A DNA stretch of 64,000 nt from AC-32 sp963746155 (GCA_963746155.1 CAVVAB010000012.1:186001-250000), one strand, 5' to 3'. Shown: positions 1 to 9,301, counted from the stretch's first letter. Notes: generated from the sequence alone by a model not told the origin. Translations and numbers: made by a program.

Positions 1-1437
1 GCAATCGAGCCGTCGGTCCCGGCAGGCACGCGCAGGCTCTCGGGGGAGCTGGTCGGCCGTAGGCCAGAGCTCGACATGCTGCGAGGGGTCTGGGAGCGCG
101 TGTCGAGTGAGTCCGTCCCGCACCTCGTGACTGTGCTCGGCCCCGCGGGGATCGGCAAGACGCGCCTGGCCCAGGAGTTCAGCGAGATCGTCGAGGGGCT
201 CGGCGGCCGCAGCGTCCACGGCCGCTCGCTGCCGTACCGGGAGAGCAGCGCCTACTTCGGCTTCGCGATGCAGGTCAAGCAGCTCTGCGGCATCTTCGAA
301 AGCGACCCCTCCGAGGTCGGGCTGAAGAAGCTGCGAGAGCGGGTGGCAGAGGTCTCCTCGGCCGCGAACGCGGAGACGGTGACGAGGCACCTTGCGATCC
401 TCCTCGGCTTCGATCGCGAGGGATCCGTCGACGACCGCGAGGAGCTGTTCTTCTCGGTACGCGTGTTCATCGAGGCGGTCGCCGCCGACGGGCCGACGGT
501 GCTCGTGTTCGAGGACATCCACTGGGCCGACCGCAGCCTGCTCGACCTGATCGAGCTGCTCGCCGCGCGGCTGCGCGACCTTCCCGTCTTCATCCTCACG
601 CTGGCGAGGCCGGAGCTGCTGGACTCGCGCCCGGCCTGGGGAGGGGGCCTTCCCGCCTACTCGGCTCTCCCGCTCGCGCCGCTGAGCCCCGCGGAGTCAC
701 AGGAGCTCGCCGCCCACCGGCTGGCCAACCTCCCCGCGGATGACATGGCCCGGCTGGCGCAGACGGCCGAGGGAAACCCGCTCTTCATCGAGCAGCTGGC
801 GGCGACGATCGCCGAGGCTGCATCCTCGCAGTCGGGCTCGCTGCCGACGACCGTCAGGGGGATCCTCGCCGCGCGGCTCGACGCGCTTCCGCCCGACGAG
901 CGGTCGCTCCTGCTCGACGCGGCGGTCGTCGGAAGGACGTTCTGGCGCGGCGCTCTCGAGCGGATCGCAGGCTCGGCCGACGGGCTCTCGGAACGGCTCG
1001 GCGCGCTCGAGTCACGCGATCTGATCTCGCGGGAGACCGCGTCGATCATGGAGGGTGAGCAGCAGTTCGCCTTCAAGCACCTCCTGATCCGCGAGGTGGC
1101 GTACGAGCTGCTGCCGCGGGCGGGCCGCCAGGAGCGGCACGCGCGGGTGGCCGAGTTCTTCGAGGACTCGACCGCGGAGGTCGGCGAGGCCGTTGCCGCG
1201 CTCGCGAGGCACTGGCGCGACGCGGGCAACCCGGAGCGGGCGATTCGCTACTTCGTCGAGGCCGGCGAGCAGGCCGAGCGCGGTTGGGCCAAGGACCAGG
1301 CGGTCATCCTCTACGGCGAGGCGCTGGAGCTCATCCCGGAGGGGGACGGAGACCAGCTCGTGCAGATGCGCCGCCGTCTGGCGCTCGCGGTCGCGGCCGC
1401 AATCCACATCCCGGACGCGCAGCAGCTGATGCGCTAG
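1..1437 (+). CDS. STAND/AAA ATPase regulator of the adenylate-cyclase-like family, 5' end outside window
   Basis: The reading frame is open from base 1, so the start lies upstream. Visible in order are the entry motif LVGRRPELDMLR, a Walker A (GPAGIGKTRLAQEF), a Walker B (VLVFEDIHWADRSLLDLI) and a helical region ending FKHLLIREVAYELLP. This is the ATPase module that in this family follows a guanylate-cyclase or DNA-binding domain and precedes TPR repeats. The protein stops just after the first TPR-like helices, 10 bp before the convergent stop of the next gene. Full-length relatives usually have a long TPR tail, so the C-terminus looks truncated. Partner and ligand cannot be read from this fragment. 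Confidence 0.8.
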   Translation, partial: AIEPSVPAGTRRLSGELVGRRPELDMLRGVWERVSSESVPHLVTVLGPAGIGKTRLAQEFSEIVEGLGGRSVHGRSLPYRESSAYFGFAMQVKQLCGIFESDPSEVGLKKLRERVAEVSSAANAETVTRHLAILLGFDREGSVDDREELFFSVRVFIEAVAADGPTVLVFEDIHWADRSLLDLIELLAARLRDLPVFILTLARPELLDSRPAWGGGLPAYSALPLAPLSPAESQELAAHRLANLPADDMARLAQTAEGNPLFIEQLAATIAEAASSQSGSLPTTVRGILAARLDALPPDERSLLLDAAVVGRTFWRGALERIAGSADGLSERLGALESRDLISRETASIMEGEQQFAFKHLLIREVAYELLPRAGRQERHARVAEFFEDSTAEVGEAVAALARHWRDAGNPERAIRYFVEAGEQAERGWAKDQAVILYGEALELIPEGDGDQLVQMRRRLALAVAAAIHIPDAQQLMR

Positions 1438-1447
1438 GCGCCGCTCG

Positions 1448-1729
1448 CTAGCCGGGGAAGTCGGCGGGCGTCACGTCGCCGGCGATCTCGTGGATGTCCT
1501 CGATCGTGTGCTCGCCCAGGTCGACCGAGTGTGCCTTGACCGCGTCCAGGTCGGGAGCAGCGTAGACGCAGTACGTCTTCACCCGACCCTCGTCGTCGAC
1601 CACGACATGACTGTGCTCCCAGATGATGTCCGGGTAGCGCTCCTCGATGACCTTGCGAGAGCGGAGGCCCACCGCCGGCATCATGTCCTCGGTGACGTCG
1701 AACGCTCGAACGATCATGTATCTGGGCAC
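1448..1729 (-). CDS. DUF4242 family protein
   Basis: A 93-residue protein starting MPRYMIVRAFD, the usual N-terminus of DUF4242 proteins (SCO4226-like small ferredoxin-fold proteins, one of which binds nickel). The GTG start at 1729 has a strong GGAGGAAT ribosome-binding site 4 bases upstream. It lies 12 bp downstream of the FAD oxidase on the same strand and is probably co-transcribed. It includes conserved His (EHSHVVV) and Cys (YCVYAAP) residues. The biochemical role is not established for this subfamily. Confidence 0.8.
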   Translation of the reverse strand: MPRYMIVRAFDVTEDMMPAVGLRSRKVIEERYPDIIWEHSHVVVDDEGRVKTYCVYAAPDLDAVKAHSVDLGEHTIEDIHEIAGDVTPADFPG

Positions 1730-1741
1730 GTAATTCCTCCT

Positions 1742-3140
1742 CTAGCCCGCAGGCCGAATGTTCTGGTTGACATGGAAGACGTTGTCCGGATCGTAGTGAC
1801 CCTTGATCTTCGCCAGCCGTTCGTAGTTTTCGCCGTAGGTGGCCCGAACCCGTTCCTGTCCTTCGTCCATCATGAAGTTGACATACGCGCCACCTGCCGA
1901 ATACGGATGTAGCGCCTCCCAGTAGTCGATCGCCCAGGCCTTGACCTCGTCGGCCTTCGCGGGGTCGTGGTCGACTCCGACCATCACCTGGGCCCACTTC
2001 GCCTTCCGGTAGGCCCATGGGGTTTCGGTCGCGCCCACGCGGTGGACTGCGCCGTCGATCGGGTAGAGGTGCATCGTCGACTTCCAGCTCGGGAGCTTCT
2101 CGGCGAACTCGACGTGTCGCTCGATGGCCTCGTCCGGAATCTCCTCGACGAAGTCCGCGCGCCAGTACCACTGGTCGCCCGGCGGGTAGTAGAGCTCGTC
2201 GAACGTGCTCTGGAGGCCGGGGAACGGCGCCTCCTGGATCCCGTCGAGCAGGCAGTCCGGGAGTGCGCGAGCCTCGGCGAGCGCCTCGTCTGCGCCTTCG
2301 GCCGGCCCCGCCCAGCACCAGACGATTCCGCAGACGTTCCTGAGCTGGAGCTCCTCCGGGAACGGCTCGGAGGGAGCGACGCCGAGCATCGCGAAGAAGC
2401 CGGTCAGGTCCTCGGGCGCGTTCGGGATGAACTCGCGGTACCAGCTCAGGACCTCGGGCGCACGCTCCAGCGGCCAGAGCATCGGCCCGCAGACGACCGT
2501 GCTCACCGGATGCAGGCGGAGCGTCAGCGACGTGACGACGCCGAAGTTCCCGCCGCCTCCGCGGATCGCCCAGAACAGATCCTCGTTCGTGCTCTCGTCG
2601 GCGGAGACGACGCTCCCGTCGGCCAGGACGAGCTCGGCGCCGAGGATGTTGTCGATCGAGAGCCCGTGCTTCCTGCGTCAGGTGGCCGATCCCGCCGCCC
2701 AGCATCAGACCGCTCGCGCCGGTCGTCGAGATGATCCCCGCAGGCGCCGCGAGGCCGTGCTCGTGCGTCGCCGCGTCGACCTCCTTGAGCAGCGAGCCGC
2801 CGCCGATCTTGGCGGTGCGCGCGTCCGCGTCGACCTCGATCTCCTTCAGGCCCGAGAGGTCGATCACGAGGCCGTCGTCGACGCTGCCGAGCCCCGCGCC
2901 GTTGTGGCCGCCGCAGCGGACCGCGATGTCCAGTCCGCGCTCGCGGCCGAAGTTGACCGCCGAGACCACGTCGTCGGCGTCTGCGCAGCGGGCGATCAGC
3001 GCGGGCCGCTTGTCGATCATCGCGTTGTAGAGCGCCCTTGCCTCGTCGTAGCCGGGGTCGTCCGGGCGGATCAGGCTGCCGTGGAGGCCTGAGGCGAAAC
3101 TGTCGATGTCGGCGGGGCTCAGTTCGGTACCTGAAGACAT
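1742..3140 (-). CDS. FAD-linked oxidase (BBE type), frameshifted in this sequence
   Basis: The N-terminal half reads in one frame from ATG 3140 to about 2675: PCMH FAD-binding domain, CGGHN with the likely FAD-linking His, and LMLGGGIGHLT. The C-terminal half continues in another frame to 1742 and ends in a berberine-bridge (BBE) motif, YDPDNVFHVNQNI. Removing one base near 2674 restores GHLTRKHGLSIDNILG and joins the halves into one protein of about 465 aa, normal for the family. The position that holds Cys in bicovalent enzymes appears to be Thr, so only a His-FAD link is expected. The substrate is unknown. The break may be assembly error or a young pseudogene. Confidence 0.8.
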
Positions 3141-3202
3141 GACGTTCCTCTCATGATGGGTCGCGCGACTCTACTGCCGGCCCGGCGCTGCTTCAAGACT
3201 CG

Positions 3203-3208
3203 TACGAT
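3203..3208 (+). promoter_or_regulatory. candidate -10 box for a leaderless transcript
   Basis: TACGAT fits the actinobacterial TAnnnT -10. Its last base is 8 bases before GTG 3216, so the transcript would start at or next to the start codon. No convincing -35 is seen. Confidence 0.4.
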
Positions 3209-3215
3209 TGACGCC

Positions 3216-4352
3216 GTGGAGCGGTTCGACGTGATCGTCGTCGGGGCCGGACCGGCCGGCTCGACGGCCGCCTACCGCCTCGCCGAGGGAGGCGCGAAGG
3301 TGCTGCTGCTCGACCGCCAGAGCTTCCCGCGCGACAAGCCGTGCGGCGGCGGCCTTACCTACCGGGCCGTGCGGCAGCTGCCCGTCTCCGTCGACCCGGT
3401 CGTAGAGGACGTCGTCGACCGCTTCGAGCTCGGCCTCCGCTACGGCAAGCGGTTCGAGCGGGGCGGAGCGGGGCCACTCGTCCTGATGACACAGCGCCGC
3501 AGGCTCGACGCGCACCTCGCCGAGCAGGCGGCTGCCGCGGGGGCCGATTTCCGCGACGGGCAGCGGGTGACCGCGCTCGAGCATGACGGTGAGGGCGCGA
3601 TCGTCCGCTTCGACGGAACCGCGGCCCGCGCGCCGGTCGCGATCGGCGCAGACGGCGTCAACGGCGTCACCGCGCGGACGCTGGGTCTCGCCGCGCGGCG
3701 ATTCGGCGTCGCCCTCGAGGGGAACGTCTCTTTTGCACACGCGCGCGAGGAGCGCTGGCGTGGGCTCGCGGTCGTCGATCTCGGGGCCGTCGCGGGCGGC
3801 TACGCCTGGGTGTTTCCCAAGGGCGACCACGTGAACGTCGGCGTCGGCGGCTGGGAATCGGAAGGGCCTCGTCTGCGGGAGCATCTCGAGCGCGCGTGTG
3901 CGGCGTACGGCCTTCCGGCCGGGGAGCTCGACGACCTGCGCGGCTACCGGCTGCCGATGCGCCGCGCGGGCGACAGGGCCGCCTCCGGACGGGTGCTGCT
4001 CGTCGGCGACGCGGCAGGCCTCGTCGACCCGCTCTCCGGGGACGGGATGTACGAGGCGTTCGTCAGCGCGCGGCTCGCCTCCGAGACCGCGTTCGACGTG
4101 CTCGCCGGGAGGGCTGCGGACGTCGAGGGCTACGGGCCGAAGCTGGACGCCGCGCTCGGCCGGACGCTGGCCGCCTCCTGGAAGGCGAAGCTGGCGCTCG
4201 AGCGGTTCCCGCGCCTCGTCTACGAGGTCGCCCGCATGCCGCTCGTCTGGGGCTTCACGGCGGCTTTCCTGCGCGGCGATCTCGCCCATCCGGGTGAAGC
4301 CACGGGCCTCGTGCGGGCTCCGCTGCGGCTCGTGGAGACGCTCGGCCGCTAG
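3216..4352 (+). CDS. geranylgeranyl reductase family FAD-dependent oxidoreductase
   Basis: A 378-residue flavoprotein with N-terminal GAGPAGSTAAYRLAEGG (Rossmann FAD site), then FPRDKPCGGGLTYRA, the PxDKxCGGG signature of the geranylgeranyl-reductase/archaeol-type saturase family. Later comes VLLVGDAAGLVDPLSGDGMYEA, the second FAD motif. In this family the enzyme reduces isoprenoid double bonds of lipids, menaquinone tails or related polyenes. I chose GTG 3216 over an ATG at 3153 because the flavin fold begins at once and a -10 box sits just upstream. It is divergent from the FAD oxidase. The exact substrate is inference. Confidence 0.82.
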   Translation: MERFDVIVVGAGPAGSTAAYRLAEGGAKVLLLDRQSFPRDKPCGGGLTYRAVRQLPVSVDPVVEDVVDRFELGLRYGKRFERGGAGPLVLMTQRRRLDAHLAEQAAAAGADFRDGQRVTALEHDGEGAIVRFDGTAARAPVAIGADGVNGVTARTLGLAARRFGVALEGNVSFAHAREERWRGLAVVDLGAVAGGYAWVFPKGDHVNVGVGGWESEGPRLREHLERACAAYGLPAGELDDLRGYRLPMRRAGDRAASGRVLLVGDAAGLVDPLSGDGMYEAFVSARLASETAFDVLAGRAADVEGYGPKLDAALGRTLAASWKAKLALERFPRLVYEVARMPLVWGFTAAFLRGDLAHPGEATGLVRAPLRLVETLGR

Positions 4353-4362
4353 CCGACGACGT

Positions 4363-4391
4363 CTCAAGCACGGCGCGGCGGGTGCCGATCA
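4363..4391 (+). promoter_or_regulatory. sigma-28-type promoter of pilT1
   Basis: CTCAAG at 4363-4368, 15 bp, GCCGATCA at 4384-4391. It shares hexamer, spacing and -10 with seven other sites in the pilus locus. The -10 overlaps an upstream in-frame GTG (4382), which argues that translation starts at GTG 4400. Confidence 0.6.
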
Positions 4392-4399
4392 GCACCTTC

Positions 4400-5587
4400 G
4401 TGGACCTGAACGCGGTCTTGGCGCGCGCCGTTGAGCTCGGCGCGAGCGATATTCACCTGAAGATCGGCCAGCCGCCGGTGCTTCGGCGCGACGGCGAGCT
4501 CGGCGTGCTCCCCGATCACGCGGCGCTGACCGACACGCAGCTCGACGCGGCCGTCCAGGTCATCGCCGACATGTCCCCCGCGAAGCTCCAATCGTTCTAC
4601 GAGACCGGCGACCTCGACATCGCGTACAGCGCGACCGGCCTGCCGCGCTTCCGCGTCAACGTCTACCGCCAGCGCGGCGCCATCTCCTTCGCGTTCCGGG
4701 TCATTCCGAAAGAGGTGCCGAGCTTCGACGTCCTCGGGCTGCCGCCGGGCGTGCGCCGCCTCGCGGAGGAGCAGCGCGGGCTCGTGCTGTGCACCGGCGC
4801 CACCGGCTCGGGTAAGACCACGACGCTGGCTGCCGTCCTCGACCACATCAACCGCACGCGGCGCCTGCACATCGTCACCATCGAGGACCCGATCGAGATC
4901 ATGCACGCCGACCAGGGCTGCATCGTCAACCAGCGCGAGATCGGCCTCGACACCGAGTCGTTCCTCGCCGCCGTCCGCCGGGTTCTGCGCCAGGACCCCG
5001 ACGTGATCCTGATCGGCGAGCTGCGCGACGCCGAGACGGCCGAGACCGCGCTCAAGGCCGCCGAGTCGGGCCACCTCGTCTTCTCGACGATGCACACGAT
5101 CGACGCGTCCGAGACGATCAACCGGCTGATCGAGTTCTTCCCCGCGGTCAAGCACCAGCAGATCCGCTCGATCCTGGCCGGTGTCCTGCGCGGGATCGTC
5201 AGCCAGCGGCTCCTGCCGCGGGCCGGCGGTGGCCGCGTCGCGGCCGTCGAGGTGATGGTGATGAACTCGCGCATCTCCGACCTCGTCCGCGAAGCGAAGG
5301 CCGAGGAGATCAACGACGCGATCTCCGAAGGCGAGTTCTTCGACATGCAGACCTTCAGCAACGCGCTGATCCAGCTCGTCCTCGACGACCAGATCGACAA
5401 GGAGGTGGCGGCGAACGCGGCCACGAACCGCCACGACTTCCTCGTCGAGCTCGACCAGGCGCTCATGCGCCAGGCGGCCGGGATCAAGCACGGCCAGCGG
5501 CTGTCCGAGCTGGCGCAGGAGGAAGAGGAGCCCGAAGAAGAGGTGCGCATGCCCGAGCTGCGGATCGCGGGCTCTCAGGACGGATGA
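4400..5587 (+). CDS. pilT: type IV pilus retraction ATPase PilT (first copy)
   Basis: A 395-residue hexameric secretion ATPase. It has an N-terminal GASDIHLKIG (PilT N-domain), a Walker A GATGSGKTTTLAAV near residue 135, Walker B DVILIGELRDAET and the His-box region HLVFSTMHTIDASETI. It lacks the N1D domain and zinc Cys cluster of PilB, so it is the retraction type. An in-frame GTG at 4382 would add 6 residues but lies inside the promoter. GTG 4400 matches the N-terminus of the second PilT (16961). The ATGA overlap with the next gene indicates translational coupling with a peptidoglycan hydrolase. The acidic C-terminal tail (QEEEEPEEEV) is unusual. Confidence 0.88.
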   Translation: MDLNAVLARAVELGASDIHLKIGQPPVLRRDGELGVLPDHAALTDTQLDAAVQVIADMSPAKLQSFYETGDLDIAYSATGLPRFRVNVYRQRGAISFAFRVIPKEVPSFDVLGLPPGVRRLAEEQRGLVLCTGATGSGKTTTLAAVLDHINRTRRLHIVTIEDPIEIMHADQGCIVNQREIGLDTESFLAAVRRVLRQDPDVILIGELRDAETAETALKAAESGHLVFSTMHTIDASETINRLIEFFPAVKHQQIRSILAGVLRGIVSQRLLPRAGGGRVAAVEVMVMNSRISDLVREAKAEEINDAISEGEFFDMQTFSNALIQLVLDDQIDKEVAANAATNRHDFLVELDQALMRQAAGIKHGQRLSELAQEEEEPEEEVRMPELRIAGSQDG

Positions 5588-6993
5588 AGAAGCTTGCTGC
5601 GGCCTTCTCGCTCGCGCTCGTCCTCGCGAGCGGTGCGAGAGCAGACGTCTTCCGGATCGTCCCGAACGTGCCGGCAGGCAGCGGCCCGCTTCCGAGCGCG
5701 GTCGTGCCGAACGATCCGGGCTCGATCTCGTTCTCGCGCGCGAAGCCCCGCTTCGCCGAGTCGCTGACCTACCCGCAGCTCCTCGCGCTGTGGCAGCGCG
5801 CGGGCTCGAGCTACGGGATCCCGTGGCCCGTGCTCGCGGCGATCAACAAGGTCGAGTCGAACTTCGGCCGCAACATGGGGCCGAGCTCGGCCGGCGCGAT
5901 CGGGTGGATGCAGTTCATGCCTTCGACGTGGGAGCGGTGGGGAGTCGACGCCAACGGCGACGGCGTCGCCGACCCGTGGAACGCCGAGGACGCCGTGACC
6001 GCGGCGGCCCGCTATCTGGCGGCGACGGGCGGGCAGACCGACATCGCCTCTGCCGTCTTCTCGTACAACCACGCCCAGTGGTACGTCGACGAGGTCCTGC
6101 AGACGGCGCAGCTCTTCCGTTCCGGGGGAGTGGACGCGACCTTCAGCCTCGACCGGCTCCAGGTCTCGCTGAGCCACGCGCGGGCCGCCGTCGTGAGGGC
6201 CAACCACCGGTTTGTCTTCGCTCAGCGCCAGGCGCGCCGCCTCTCGTTGCGCGAGCACGCGCTCAGGCAGCGGGCCTCGGCGGCCGGCGTCCTCTCCGAC
6301 CAGCTCGCGCTCGAGCGCCTCGCGACCCAGGTGGGCGTCCGGCACGCCTCCGCCCAGTCGCGCGTGGCGGACCTCCGGTCCGGCCTGCAGCAGGCGCAGC
6401 AGGAGCTCGCCGCGGCGCACGACCGCTCGCTCGCCGCGTCGTTCATGCCCGCGGCGGGGACGATGCTCGGCGCGCCGTCCTATGACGGGAGCTATGTCTT
6501 CCCGGTCGGCGGCGGCCCCTCGGTCGTCTCGGTCTCGCACCACCACCACGACTACCCGGCCGCCGACATCGACGCTCCGACCGGCTCGCCCGTCTATGCG
6601 CTTGCCGATGCCGTCGTCCTGCGCGCATGGCAGTACCCGAACGGGCGCTGCGGGATCGGCCTGACGATGCGTACGGGCGACGGCCAGACGTGGACGTACT
6701 GCCACCTGTCGTACCTCGACCCGTCCGTGACGGCGGACGTCGTGCTCTCGGCGGGCGCGCAGGTCGGGCTCGTGGGCTCCACCGGCCACGCGACCGGCCC
6801 GCACCTGCACCTCCAGCTCGACCCGACGGCCAGCTACCCGCAGGACCAGCCGTGGTTCGAGCGCTTCGCAGGCGTCGCGTTCCGCTGGCAGGACGGGGGC
6901 GCGACCGACGTCGAGACTCAGGCGCCGGTGTTCGCGGTCGTTCCGGCGCAACCGGTCGTGCCGAGCGGCCCGGTCGTTCTCTTCACCCGGTAG
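5584..6993 (+). CDS. secreted lytic transglycosylase / M23 peptidase fusion
   Basis: A 469-residue secreted two-enzyme wall hydrolase. A signal peptide (MKKLAAAFSLALVLASGARA) is followed by an SLT domain with catalytic Glu91 in NKVESNFG and the family motif GWMQFMPSTWERWG. Next is a helical, probably coiled-coil linker (about 190-295), then an M23 LytM domain with His322/Asp330 zinc ligands and GHATGPHLHLQ. It is predicted to cleave both glycan strands and peptide cross-bridges. It overlaps pilT by 4 bp and would come from the same sigma-28-type promoter. A role in opening the wall for pilus passage is inference from context. Confidence 0.85.
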   Translation: MKKLAAAFSLALVLASGARADVFRIVPNVPAGSGPLPSAVVPNDPGSISFSRAKPRFAESLTYPQLLALWQRAGSSYGIPWPVLAAINKVESNFGRNMGPSSAGAIGWMQFMPSTWERWGVDANGDGVADPWNAEDAVTAAARYLAATGGQTDIASAVFSYNHAQWYVDEVLQTAQLFRSGGVDATFSLDRLQVSLSHARAAVVRANHRFVFAQRQARRLSLREHALRQRASAAGVLSDQLALERLATQVGVRHASAQSRVADLRSGLQQAQQELAAAHDRSLAASFMPAAGTMLGAPSYDGSYVFPVGGGPSVVSVSHHHHDYPAADIDAPTGSPVYALADAVVLRAWQYPNGRCGIGLTMRTGDGQTWTYCHLSYLDPSVTADVVLSAGAQVGLVGSTGHATGPHLHLQLDPTASYPQDQPWFERFAGVAFRWQDGGATDVETQAPVFAVVPAQPVVPSGPVVLFTR

Positions 6994-7038
6994 ACCGTGC
7001 GCCTGGAACAGGAGCTTCCTGGCCGCGGCTTGCCCGGT

Positions 7039-7067
7039 TTGCGTTCAAGGGTGAGAGAACTTAGTCT
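7039..7067 (+). promoter_or_regulatory. vegetative promoter of the metal operon
   Basis: TTGCGT (7039-7044), 17 bp, TAGTCT (7062-7067). The -10 ends 6 bases before ATG 7074, so the message should be leaderless. Confidence 0.5.
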
Positions 7068-7073
7068 TTAGCC

Positions 7074-8096
7074 ATGCCTAAATTTCCGGTGACGCGTCGG
7101 CAGCTTCTCGTCGGCGCTGCTCCTGCGGTGGCGGCGGTGCCACTCGCGAAGCTCGTGCTTGCCGAGGCCGCCAAGGCGGCGCCAGACCCGATGCCGGGCA
7201 TGGACCACGCGGCGATGGAGCACATGCAGATGGGCGGGATGAGCCACGCGGCCATGATCGGGCGCGATGTCCCGGCGCCCGGGGGGCCGAGGGATCTCGA
7301 CGCGCTCCTGCATCCGCCGAAGGCCCTTCCCCACCGGCCGGGCCGGGTTCGGGAGTACTCGCTCGCCGCGCTGGATCGGAAGATCGAGGTCTCGAAGGGC
7401 GTCTTCTTCTCCGCCTGGACGTACAACGGGACGGCTCCCGGGCCGGTTATCCGCGCCACCGAGGACGACCTGCTCCGGGTGCGGTTCACGAACGCCGGCT
7501 CCCACCCGCACACGATTCACTTCCATGGGATCCACCCCGCGAACATGGACGGGGTCTTCCAGATCGTGCAGCCGGGTGGGACGTTCACCTACGAGTTCCC
7601 GGCCCGCCCGTACGGGATGCACCTCTACCACTGCCACGCGACGCCGCTGAAGAAGCACATCGCCAAAGGGCTGTACGGCGCGTTCATCATCGACCCGCCG
7701 GAGCCGCGACCGCCCGCGCAGGAGCTCGTGATGGTGCTCAACGGCTTCGACACCGACGGGGACGGCGAGAACAACTTCTACGGGGTCAACGGGCCGACCT
7801 TCTACTACGCGAAGTACCCGATCCGCGTCCGCCGCTCGCAGACGGTGCGGATCTACATCGCCAATCTCACCGAGTTCGACGTGATCAACTCGTTCCACCT
7901 GCACGGCGAGTTCTTCCGCTACTACCCGACCGGGTCGAGCGACAAGTTCGAGTACACGGACACGGTCATGCTCTGCCAGGGGCAGCGCGGGATCATCGAG
8001 ATCGACTTCGCGCACACCGGGCGCTTCATGTTTCACGCCCACCAGTCGGAGTTCACGGAGCTCGGCTGGATGGGGTTCTTCGAGGTCGTCGACTAG
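7074..8096 (+). CDS. Tat-exported two-domain multicopper oxidase
   Basis: 340 residues. A twin-arginine signal (TRRQLLVG) is followed by a Met/His-rich stretch at about 40-61 (PGMDHAAMEHMQMGG) likely to bind copper, then two cupredoxin domains. Four HxH motifs are visible: H149-F-H151, H186-C-H188, H275-L-H277 and H321-A-H323. These supply the trinuclear site plus type 1 Cys187 and His195. The usual axial Met position appears to be Leu200, as in high-potential laccases, so it is an oxidase rather than a Cu nitrite reductase. It heads an operon with a ZIP transporter and a DtxR regulator, so a role oxidising Mn(II), Fe(II) or Cu(I) is likely. The substrate is inference. Confidence 0.82.
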   Translation: MPKFPVTRRQLLVGAAPAVAAVPLAKLVLAEAAKAAPDPMPGMDHAAMEHMQMGGMSHAAMIGRDVPAPGGPRDLDALLHPPKALPHRPGRVREYSLAALDRKIEVSKGVFFSAWTYNGTAPGPVIRATEDDLLRVRFTNAGSHPHTIHFHGIHPANMDGVFQIVQPGGTFTYEFPARPYGMHLYHCHATPLKKHIAKGLYGAFIIDPPEPRPPAQELVMVLNGFDTDGDGENNFYGVNGPTFYYAKYPIRVRRSQTVRIYIANLTEFDVINSFHLHGEFFRYYPTGSSDKFEYTDTVMLCQGQRGIIEIDFAHTGRFMFHAHQSEFTELGWMGFFEVVD

Positions 8097-9301
8097 TGGC
8101 CTCAAACGCCGCTGCCGACCGTCCCGGGGCCGGCAATCGGCTGTGGGCCTTGGTTCCGCTTCTCGTGCTCGTCGCGGTCGTGGCGGTGTTCGCGTCGAGG
8201 TCGACCTCGCTACTCCACCTCGTCGGCGACACGCCTGCTCCCCGGGACGAGTTCGACATCCGGCGGGTCGAGTTCAAGCCCGGCGAGATCAGGATTCGCG
8301 TGACCAACCCGCAACGGCCGAAGCTGACGATCGCGACCGTCACCGTCGACGACGCGATCGTTCCGTTCCAGGTCGACGGGCCGAAGACGCTCGGCCGGCT
8401 GCGCTCGAGCACGATCGTCGTCCCGTTCAGCTGGGTCGACGGCGACCCCTACACGGTGGGCGTCACGAGCTCGAGCGGGATTCAGACCACCTTCGACGTG
8501 CCCGTCGCAGTCGAGACTCGCGACGCCTCGCCGCGCGGTGTTCTCGGCTACGCGGTGATCGGGTTTTTCGTCGGGATCGTCCCCGTCGCACTCGGGCTCG
8601 CCTGGCTCCCGTCGCTGCGGCGCGCCGGCGCCAAGTGGCTGGCCGCGTTCATGGCCCTGACCGCGGGCCTGCTGAGCTTCCTCGCCCTGGATGCGCTTGC
8701 GGAGGCTCTCGACCTCCAGACGCGTCTTCCGAGCGGGCTCCAGGGCCCGGGGTTGATCCTGCTCGGCGTCTCGGCGAGCTACCTCGGGCTCACGTTTGCG
8801 GCCCGACGCCTGTCCGGCCCGGAGCGGCGCGAGCAGGGCGCTCCGCTCGAGGGCGCGGCGCTCGCCACGCTGATTGCGATCGGAATCGGGCTGCACAACC
8901 TCGGCGAAGGCCTGGCGATCGGTTCCTCGATCGCGCTCGGGGAGCTGGCGCTGGGCACGTTCCTGATCGTGGGCTTCATGGTCCACAACATCACCGAGGG
9001 GCTCGCCATCGCGACTCCCATGGCGCGTGGCCGGCGGGTCGGGATCCCCAGGCTTGCGCTCCTCGCGCTCGTCGCGGGCGGGCCTGCGATCGCCGGTGCG
9101 TGGCTCGGCGGCTTCGTCACGAGCGACTTCCTCGGCGTCCTGTTCTTCTCCGTTGCGGTCGGCGCGGCGCTTCAGGTCGTGGTCGAGGTCGTGCGGTACA
9201 TCGCCCGCCGTGCGCCCGGAGGCCTGCAGTCGGGATACGCCATCGGCGGCTACCTCGCCGGAATCCTGATCATGTACGTGACGGGATTGCTGGTCGGATG
9301 A
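8096..9301 (+). CDS. ZIP-family metal transporter with extracytoplasmic beta domain
   Basis: 401 residues, GTG start 2 bases after the oxidase stop. TM1 at about 17-35 is followed by a roughly 100-residue soluble beta-rich domain (45-145, cupredoxin-like by eye), then the ZIP membrane core from about 149. The two ZIP metal-site helices carry HNLGEG (H267, N268, E271) and HNITEG (H297, N298, E301), the binuclear centre known in ZIP proteins. It imports divalent metal (Zn, Mn or Fe); which one cannot be told. Linkage to a multicopper oxidase and a DtxR repressor suggests Mn or Fe. The extra N-terminal domain is not part of ordinary ZIPs. Confidence 0.85.
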   Translation: MASNAAADRPGAGNRLWALVPLLVLVAVVAVFASRSTSLLHLVGDTPAPRDEFDIRRVEFKPGEIRIRVTNPQRPKLTIATVTVDDAIVPFQVDGPKTLGRLRSSTIVVPFSWVDGDPYTVGVTSSSGIQTTFDVPVAVETRDASPRGVLGYAVIGFFVGIVPVALGLAWLPSLRRAGAKWLAAFMALTAGLLSFLALDALAEALDLQTRLPSGLQGPGLILLGVSASYLGLTFAARRLSGPERREQGAPLEGAALATLIAIGIGLHNLGEGLAIGSSIALGELALGTFLIVGFMVHNITEGLAIATPMARGRRVGIPRLALLALVAGGPAIAGAWLGGFVTSDFLGVLFFSVAVGAALQVVVEVVRYIARRAPGGLQSGYAIGGYLAGILIMYVTGLLVG

